From an uncultured Spirochaetia bacterium (GTDB taxonomy: Bacteria > Spirochaetota > UBA4802 > JAGODF01), in the NCBI GenBank assembly GCA_937967705.1, contig CALCJG010000152.1:1-10660 (forward strand): 10,660 nt of DNA, read 5' to 3'. The translations under genes and the position numbers were made by a program. This document shows positions 6,555 through 10,660 of this stretch, one piece after another (position 1 is the first letter of the stretch; each line of letters starts with the position of its first letter). The notes beneath the pieces are model-generated. The model saw only the letters and a program-made list of their open reading frames with translations. It was not told the DNA's origin and ran no database searches.

Positions 6555-6646
6555 GATGAGGAATCGTAAAACCCTAATGGGAATCCCCTGTGGTCGTTCT
6601 CTTCGCGTAGAAGGGGGTCCCCGAGGAAGGTTTACGGTTTCCCATC
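6555..6646 (+). ncRNA. Long imperfect hairpin, candidate structured leader RNA or small RNA
   Basis: The two ends pair over about 92 bases. The outer stem joins 6555-6573 to 6629-6646: GATG/CATC, GGAA/TTCC, CGTAAA/TTTACG and CC/GG, with single-base bulges and one small internal loop. After an internal loop (CTAAT against GAGGAA), GGGAATCCCC (6579-6588) pairs with GGGGGTCCCC (6613-6622), with one mismatch and one wobble. The tip is TTCT/AGAA (6597-6600 with 6609-6612), with 6589-6596 bulged on the 5' side. It starts about ten bases after a predicted transcription start. I do not recognise a known riboswitch, SRP RNA or 6S RNA consensus in it. It could be a cis-acting lipB leader, an independent small RNA or a genomic repeat element. 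Confidence 0.35.
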
Positions 6647-6733
6647 GGAAGGATGAGGTGGAGAAGGGATTGTCTTGAATCGTCAGCCCTGCCTCTTGGC
6701 GGGAGCGTCCGGGTCAGGCAATCCTCCGGGAAT

Positions 6734-7360
6734 ATGAAAAGCTCTTCTGTGGATATCCTGGGGAGGATGGATTACGATACCTCCCACCAAATACAGCTGG
6801 ATGAGAAAAGGCGTGTTCTCAAGGGGCAAAGCCCGGGCACTCTCTTCATCCTGGAGCACGACCCTCCGGTCATCACCCTGGGACGCCGTGCCGTACGGGA
6901 CAACATACTCTTTGACGACGATCTGATCCAGAAAAAGGGATATCAGGTGAGGCGCGTAGGGAGGGGGGGGGATGTCACGGTGCACGAGCCGGGTCAGGCG
7001 GTCTGTTACTTCGTTCTCCCCGTACGCTCAAAATCCGCGGTCTCCTTCGTGGAGGGAATAGTCGATGTGGTCCGGGGGTTTCTGGAGGAGGAGTACGGCC
7101 TCCCCTGCGGGTATGACCGGAACTTCCCCGGTCTCTGGGTTCGGGGGCGGAAGATCTGCTCCATCGGTTTCGACCTCACCGGGGGAGTCAGCCTTCATGG
7201 TATCGCCTTGAACGTCTGCAATACCCTGGAGGGCTTCGGCATGATACGGCCCTGCGGGATGGGGGATGTGACCATGACGACCCTCAGCCGGGAGCGGGGA
7301 GCGGAGGTGCCTGTGGAGGAGGTCTTCTCGGGTCTTGCAGCACGATACGGCGATTTCTGA
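6734..7360 (+). CDS. lipB: Octanoyltransferase LipB (lipoate biosynthesis)
   Basis: 208 residues, the normal LipB length. Role: transfers octanoyl groups from acyl carrier protein to lipoyl domains of 2-oxoacid dehydrogenases and glycine cleavage H protein, the step before LipA adds sulfur; it acts in the cytoplasm. Family motifs seen: LEHDPPVITLGRR (40-52), the signature RGGDVTVHEPGQ (77-88), FPGLWVRGRKICSIG (131-145) with the conserved Lys140, VSLHGIALNV (152-161) and RPCGM (172-176) with the catalytic Cys174. The frame opens at ATG 6653, but the ATG at 6734 is preferred because the extra 27 residues are not family-like and the 6653 ATG has no usable spacing from GGAAGG; the site before 6734 (GGGA) is itself weak. 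A long structured leader precedes it. lipA is not present in this window. Confidence 0.93.
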   Translation: MKSSSVDILGRMDYDTSHQIQLDEKRRVLKGQSPGTLFILEHDPPVITLGRRAVRDNILFDDDLIQKKGYQVRRVGRGGDVTVHEPGQAVCYFVLPVRSKSAVSFVEGIVDVVRGFLEEEYGLPCGYDRNFPGLWVRGRKICSIGFDLTGGVSLHGIALNVCNTLEGFGMIRPCGMGDVTMTTLSRERGAEVPVEEVFSGLAARYGDF

Positions 7361-7372
7361 GTCCCTGAACCG

Positions 7373-7443
7373 TTCCGGTGGGCAGGAAAAGACTCGGGGA
7401 ATTGTCCTGATGGGGAAACCCGCGTGACGAAATCCTGCCGGAA
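7373..7443 (+). terminator. Stem-loop in the lipB-pcnB intergenic gap
   Basis: TTCCG (7373-7377) plus GCAGGA (7382-7387) pair with TCCTGCCGGAA (7433-7443): an 11-bp stem with a 4-base bulge and a 45-base loop. Inside the loop is a small hairpin GGG-GAAA-CCC (7412-7421). No T-run follows, so termination is uncertain; it may be an RNA end-protecting or processing structure between the two genes. Confidence 0.25.
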
Positions 7444-7456
7444 ATACATACAATAA

Positions 7457-7485
7457 TTGACAATTTCAGCGTCAGACACTATGGA
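7457..7485 (+). promoter_or_regulatory. Promoter candidate for pcnB
   Basis: A consensus -35 TTGACA (7457-7462) and TATGGA (7480-7485) are separated by 17 bases. If used, transcription would begin near 7491, downstream of the ATG at 7481, and translation would then have to start at the in-frame ATG at 7529. Confidence 0.33.
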
Positions 7486-8803
7486 TGCACTCATTGTAAA
7501 GATTGCTGAACAGTCCGGGTTGAAACATATGCTTTCCTTTTTAAAACTGAGAAAAAAAACCCCCCTCATCCTCTCGGCCGAGAAACACGGCATGAACAAG
7601 GGGTATGTGGAAAAAGGGGTTCTGGATATCATGAACCGCCTTAGGCGCGGGGGTTTCGAGGCCTACCTGGTCGGGGGTTGCGTGAGGGACATACTCCTGG
7701 GGAAGAAACCCAAGGACTTCGATGTGGTCACCGACGCCCGGCCCAATCAGATCAAGCGTCTCTATCGCCGCTGTTATCTCATCGGCCGCCGGTTCCGGCT
7801 GGCCCATGTGTACATCTCCCGGGACAGGTTCGTGGAGGTTTCCACCTTTCGGGCTGTTATCGATACGGAGCCCGGGCAGGAGAATGGTTTCGCGGAAAAC
7901 AATATCTTCGGGACCATGGATCAGGACGTTTTAAGAAGGGATTTTACCGTCAACAGCCTCTACTTCAACTCCGCCGATTCCTCCCTTGTTGATTATACCG
8001 GGGGACTCAGGGATATCAGGAAAAAAATTCTCCGTTCCATAGGCGATCCGGAAAGACGCTATCGGGAGGACCCTGTGCGGATGATACGCGCCGCCCGGTT
8101 CAGCGCCCAGCTCTCCTTCAGCCTCTCGCGGCAGGACCTCAAGGCGGCCCTGGCCTGTGCGCCCCTCATAGCGGAAGCCAATTCCAGCCGTCTCCTGGAG
8201 GAGCTGTACAAGATATTACGCTGCAGCGCCTCGGCCCGGACCTTCGTCAACCTGAACCATTTCCATCTCCTGAAGCACTGGCTTCCCGAGCTGGCCTCGG
8301 ACAAACAGCTGAACAGACTGGTTCCCCGGCTGGAGGTGCTGGACCGGCTACGTGCCCGGGAGGTGGAGATTCCCAACTTCATGCTCATCACCGCCGCCTT
8401 TTACGATCTCTTCAGGGATGCCATCTATGAGAACACGGATGCGCCGGTCTTCCAGGATGCCTTCGTTCTTCTGGGCCAGAGGTTCACGCCTCTCATGGTC
8501 CGGCTCCGGGTGCCCCGCAAGGACTGGGACCGTATCAGGAATATGGTGTCGCGCGTACCCGCCTTTACCGGCAGCCGCAGCAGCAAGCGCTGGAAGAGCT
8601 TTGAGAAGCGCTTTCTGCGCAACTCCCATTTCGAGGACGCGCTGAATCTTTTCGAAATCATCGTCGAGGCCACGGGGGAGAACTCCAGGGACCTTCAATA
8701 CTGGAAACAGCGTTTTTCGGAAGTGAAGAGGAGCCATCATGCCCGGGAAAGGGTCCCTGCAGCCGGGGTTGATGCTGACGGAACCGGAACGACCGACGAC
8801 TGA
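7481..8803 (+). CDS. pcnB: Poly(A) polymerase PcnB (class II nucleotidyltransferase family)
   Basis: 440 residues from the ATG at 7481. Role: adds 3' poly(A) tails to RNA, promoting decay. Seen: the nucleotidyltransferase core LVGGCVRDILLGKKPKDFDVVTDA (63-86) with the metal-binding carboxylates of DFD (79-81), the segment LIGRRFRLAHV (100-110) that is typical of Gram-negative poly(A) polymerases rather than CCA-adding enzymes, RRDFTVNSLYF (152-162) and GDPERRYREDPVRMIRAARF (188-207). The remainder is helical and basic, as in the RNA-binding C-terminal part of PcnB. The start is uncertain: TTG 7457, ATG 7481 and ATG 7529 are all in frame, none has a good ribosome-binding site, and the conserved region begins only near residue 37. 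A tRNA CCA-adding enzyme is the main alternative, but the GRRFRLAHV segment argues against it. It follows lipB on the same strand and converges with the next gene. Confidence 0.88.
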   Translation: MDALIVKIAEQSGLKHMLSFLKLRKKTPLILSAEKHGMNKGYVEKGVLDIMNRLRRGGFEAYLVGGCVRDILLGKKPKDFDVVTDARPNQIKRLYRRCYLIGRRFRLAHVYISRDRFVEVSTFRAVIDTEPGQENGFAENNIFGTMDQDVLRRDFTVNSLYFNSADSSLVDYTGGLRDIRKKILRSIGDPERRYREDPVRMIRAARFSAQLSFSLSRQDLKAALACAPLIAEANSSRLLEELYKILRCSASARTFVNLNHFHLLKHWLPELASDKQLNRLVPRLEVLDRLRAREVEIPNFMLITAAFYDLFRDAIYENTDAPVFQDAFVLLGQRFTPLMVRLRVPRKDWDRIRNMVSRVPAFTGSRSSKRWKSFEKRFLRNSHFEDALNLFEIIVEATGENSRDLQYWKQRFSEVKRSHHARERVPAAGVDADGTGTTDD

Positions 8804-8818
8804 CATCTATCACCCACA

Positions 8819-8835
8819 GGGCGGTGCTCCCGCCC
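8819..8835. terminator. Short GC-rich hairpin between convergent genes
   Basis: GGGCGG (8819-8824) pairs with CCGCCC (8830-8835) around a 5-base loop, in the gap between pcnB and the convergent membrane-protein gene. It is stable and well placed for ending both transcripts, but neither strand has a T-run after it. Confidence 0.33.
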
Positions 8836-8876
8836 CCTCTCCGCCGATCCTGGAAAGTCCCACCCGCAGTTTCCTG

Positions 8877-9341
8877 TCAGCTGCCGTCATAGACGATTGC
8901 CCCGGGATTGGACCTGTCGATCTTGACGTAAAAGACGGTTCCCGGCTGAAACCGGGGTATCGCGAACTCCGGTATAATCAGAGGCAGCAAGAGATCATAG
9001 GAGGAGGCGCCTTCGGGCTGTATCGTCAGGCCAAGTTTTAGTTCCGGTTGCCGGTTCGTCCTTATGGAGAGGAATCTCCCGTAATGCCCCAGGGATTGCA
9101 CCGTTGCCCGGCCCGTCAGACCGGTTTCCAGAATCCGCCGGGCCTCTTTCGTTTTACCCCAGAAGAGATCCGATTGCCCGTGTCCGCCGAAAATCTGCAG
9201 TATTATGCTGATTGCAAAGATCGGGAGAATTCCAAAGAGCAATGGGAAATAGCAGGGGCTGGTGGGGGAGATGAATATGTTAATAAAAACGATTGCCCCA
9301 AGGGCGGATAGCATGAAGACGATGGAAACGTTCTTGCGCAT
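8877..9341 (-). CDS. Hypothetical membrane protein with two helices and a small C-terminal beta domain
   Basis: 154 residues. Two hydrophobic segments (about 7-25 and 31-51) are joined by a very short turn (TSPC), so both termini should lie on the same side. A linker with charged helix (KTKEARRILETG, 63-74) leads to a beta-rich domain: GLTGRATVQSLG (74-85), LKLGLTIQPEG (101-111), YDLLLPLIIPEFAIPRFQPGTVFYVKIDRSNPGAIVYD (115-152). The pattern of a G-x-A/T-x-V strand, a strand of alternating hydrophobics, then IPxFQPGxxxxVxxDxxNP is one I associate with a small domain found at the end of many bacterial, especially actinobacterial, membrane proteins of unknown function; I know no assigned activity. 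ATG 9339-9341 has GGGAG about nine bases upstream. It is divergent from the zinc-ribbon gene and convergent with pcnB. Confidence 0.72.
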   Translation of the reverse strand: MRKNVSIVFMLSALGAIVFINIFISPTSPCYFPLLFGILPIFAISIILQIFGGHGQSDLFWGKTKEARRILETGLTGRATVQSLGHYGRFLSIRTNRQPELKLGLTIQPEGASSYDLLLPLIIPEFAIPRFQPGTVFYVKIDRSNPGAIVYDGS

Positions 9342-9453
9342 GAGATGAATCTCCCATAATCTGTTTGTGATGGTGTTAATCCACGCATCAGTCCTTTACC
9401 CTGGAGTCTGAGGAAGCGCAAGTCAAGTGATTAACGATTCCTTTAGGGGATTG

Positions 9454-9469
9454 TCCCGGGGCCCCGGGA
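9454..9469. promoter_or_regulatory. Perfect 16-base GC palindrome in a divergent intergenic region
   Basis: TCCCGGGGCCCCGGGA is its own reverse complement and lies 60 bases upstream of the zinc-ribbon gene, in the 187-base gap shared with the divergent membrane-protein gene. Symmetry and position fit a binding site for a dimeric regulator, but it has no loop and could be a chance GC-rich palindrome. Confidence 0.25.
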
Positions 9470-9528
9470 GATGAGAGAGAGGCGGTGAATACCGTTGGAG
9501 TCCTGAAGAAAATTTGAGGAGGTGCTTT

Positions 9529-9855
9529 ATGGCCCTGCAATGCCCCGCGTGCGAACAGCCCGCCTTGACGGTGACCGCGTCGAGGGAGCTGGGGCCCGAT
9601 GAGCGCAGCGACGAGCGTTCCCTGCAGGTGGTCCGCTGCGGGGTCTGCGGCTTCGGGGCGATTGCTTTTTACGAGGAATCGCGGCGCGGGGCCGGGGAGT
9701 CCTTTCATCACGACGGGTACTATGCCCCTGCTGAAGTGGTGGATGCCCTGGAAAAGGCCCTCGCCGGGGGAGGGGTCGATGATCAGGAGGGTATCCTCTA
9801 TGATGCCGGGGGTGCCCGGTATTCCTCCTTCCCCATCCGTTTCCTCCCGGACTGA
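9529..9855 (+). CDS. Small zinc-ribbon protein, function unknown
   Basis: 108 residues. Two cysteine pairs, CPAC (residues 5-8) and CGVC (about 38-41), separated by about 29 residues, form a zinc-ribbon-like N-terminal domain: MALQCPACEQPALTVTAS, then LQVVRCGVCGFGAIAFYEES. The second half is acidic, contains FHHDGYYAPAEVVDALEKALAGGG and ends in SSFPIRFLPD; I recognise no enzyme motif. The ATG at 9529 has an excellent ribosome-binding site (GAGGAGG at 9516-9522); the frame also extends to a TTG at 9514 that has none. The gene is divergent from the membrane-protein gene and converges on the ADP-ribosylglycohydrolase with a gap of only 33 bases. A nucleic-acid-binding or protein-binding role would fit a zinc ribbon, but that is inference. 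Confidence 0.7.
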   Translation: MALQCPACEQPALTVTASRELGPDERSDERSLQVVRCGVCGFGAIAFYEESRRGAGESFHHDGYYAPAEVVDALEKALAGGGVDDQEGILYDAGGARYSSFPIRFLPD

Positions 9856-9888
9856 AATGAGCAGGGGGGAATCCCGTTTCAAAATTCT

Positions 9889-10653
9889 CTATTCGTAATG
9901 TTCCCGAAATTTTATGGTCACCTCCCGGAGTTTGGGGGTGAGCATGCCGAGGACTCTCTTTTCCAGATCGGCGGGGAGCCCGTAAAAGGCCTGGGCCACG
10001 GCCCCGGCGATACAGCCCATCGTGTCGGCGTCCCCTCCCAGGGAGACGGCCTTGCGCACGGCGTCTTCGCAGGAGTCCGATTCAAAAAAGGCCAGGAGGG
10101 ACTCCGGCACAGATCCCTGGCAGGTCACATCGAAGCCGTAAGAGGGCCGGATGTCATCGAGCCTTCGGCTGAGATCGTAGCCGAAGCGGGTCTGAAGGAA
10201 TCGGCGCAACTCCTCCTTCGGGGTGCCGGTACGGGCCAGGAAGACCGCGGCGGCCACGGCCTGGGCGCCCCTGATCCCCTCGGGATGATTGTGAGTCACC
10301 GCCGCGCTCCGTTCCGCCTCACGCACAACCCCATCCAGGGTGCCAAAGGCGTACCCGATGGGAGAAACCCGCATGGCGGAACCGTTGCCATAGCTCCCGT
10401 AAGGCCCGGCGGAGGGATTTCCCGCCCAGCGGTGAAACATTCCCCCGTACCCCGCGTCGGGATAGAGACGGTAGTATTCCCGGTACTTTTTTCCATAACC
10501 GGCACCGGAGATGAGGGCATCCGCCGTTGCCACGGTGAGGACCGTGTCGTCGGTAAAGCAGGAACGGCGGCTGAAGAGGGGAAAATCCGCGGTCTTCACG
10601 GGGCGGAACTCGTAAACCGATCCGACTATATCACCGAACAGGGCTCCTGTCAT
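9889..10653 (-). CDS. ADP-ribosylglycohydrolase family protein (DraG/ARH type)
   Basis: 254 residues from the ATG at 10651-10653. Family role: Mg2+- or Mn2+-dependent removal of ADP-ribose from modified proteins or related ADP-ribose compounds. Metal-site motifs are intact: FTDDT at 33-37 near the N-terminus and SLGGDADTMGCIAGA (204-218) near the C-terminus, with D208, D210 and T211. Other family segments seen are GALFGDIVGSVYEF (3-16), YGSYGNGSAMRVSPIG (85-100) and THNHPEGIRGAQAVAAAVFLA (120-140). No signal peptide; probably cytoplasmic. The start fits the family's usual N-terminus, but only seven bases upstream are visible, so the ribosome-binding site cannot be judged fully. No ADP-ribosyltransferase or macrodomain gene is visible here, so the substrate is unknown. 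Confidence 0.9.
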   Translation of the reverse strand: MTGALFGDIVGSVYEFRPVKTADFPLFSRRSCFTDDTVLTVATADALISGAGYGKKYREYYRLYPDAGYGGMFHRWAGNPSAGPYGSYGNGSAMRVSPIGYAFGTLDGVVREAERSAAVTHNHPEGIRGAQAVAAAVFLARTGTPKEELRRFLQTRFGYDLSRRLDDIRPSYGFDVTCQGSVPESLLAFFESDSCEDAVRKAVSLGGDADTMGCIAGAVAQAFYGLPADLEKRVLGMLTPKLREVTIKFREHYE

Positions 10654-10660
10654 GACCGAT

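Larger units (their letters stand above)
6461..6733. other. Leader region of lipB, without a well supported gene
   Basis: This spacer lies between the divergent hydrolase gene and lipB. It holds a promoter candidate, a G-rich run between the two promoter boxes and a long imperfect hairpin (both listed separately). A 40-codon frame from ATG 6556 to TGA 6678 lies across the hairpin, has no good ribosome-binding site and resembles nothing I know. From about 6650 to 6733 I see no other structure. Confidence 0.5.

Noticed and set aside
6555..6646. The hairpin as SRP RNA, 6S RNA, tRNA or a known riboswitch
   Set aside because: It lacks the GGAAGGAAGCA-type SRP core, the T-loop of tRNA and the 6S layout, and no riboswitch core I know is present.
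6555..6646. The hairpin as a miniature transposon with terminal inverted repeats
   Set aside because: The flanks (AAGATAA and GGAAGGA) do not form a target-site duplication, and no second copy is present in the window.
6556..6678. 40-codon ORF across the lipB leader hairpin
   Set aside because: It has no good ribosome-binding site and no family resemblance, and the hairpin pairing would hide its start. It was kept only as a remark in the leader entry.
1..10660. A defence, mobile-element or secondary-metabolite system
   Set aside because: No transposase, integrase, nuclease, reverse transcriptase, CRISPR repeat or biosynthetic cluster gene was found; the genes look like separate chromosomal units.

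Overview
This is an ordinary-looking stretch of chromosome from a Gram-negative bacterium with a moderately GC-rich genome. Eleven protein-coding genes are well supported and two more are small or tentative. The Gram-negative call rests on export signals, a PcnB-type poly(A) polymerase and a LipB octanoyltransferase. The menaquinone genes are of the futalosine type (mqnD, mqnB). A futalosine pathway next to a stand-alone histidine-kinase-like ATPase and a DUF3795 protein would fit a spirochaete or a deltaproteobacterial lineage, but that is a low-confidence inference. No rRNA, tRNA, CRISPR array, insertion sequence, phage gene or integrase was seen.

Layout. (1) 1-256, minus: the start of an exported thioredoxin-fold protein that runs off the left edge. 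(2) 257-650: a long, partly AT-rich spacer with a repeated GGTTAACCT site, a possible promoter and a tiny possible leader ORF whose stop touches the start of the next gene. (3) 651-1052, plus: a cysteine-rich DUF3795 protein, followed by a probable terminator. (4) 1153-3256, plus: a three-gene cluster (HATPase-like protein, mqnD, mqnB) with a good sigma70-like promoter in front and tight or overlapping junctions. (5) 3380-4825, plus: a MATE-family transporter. It converges with no gap on a 54-residue ORF on the minus strand (4826-4990). (6) 5096-6421, minus: an exported serine beta-lactamase-like hydrolase. (7) 6461-6733: a leader region with a promoter candidate and a long imperfect hairpin (6555-6646) in front of lipB. 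(8) 6734-7360, plus: lipB. 7481-8803, plus: pcnB, with its own promoter candidate. (9) 8877-9341, minus: a two-helix membrane protein. 9529-9855, plus: a zinc-ribbon protein, divergent from it. (10) 9889-10653, minus: an ADP-ribosylglycohydrolase.

How the genes relate. MqnB and MqnD carry out two steps of the same pathway (futalosine hydrolysis, and release of 1,4-dihydroxy-6-naphthoate), and their overlapping reading frames suggest coupled translation. The ATPase in front is probably co-transcribed with them, but its role is unknown. The remaining genes look like separate housekeeping or accessory units. I do not see a multi-gene defence, mobile or secondary-metabolite system. The most unexplained sequence is the hairpin leader upstream of lipB. 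Next come the leader ORF abutting the DUF3795 gene and the ATPase that lacks a recognisable DxGxG box.
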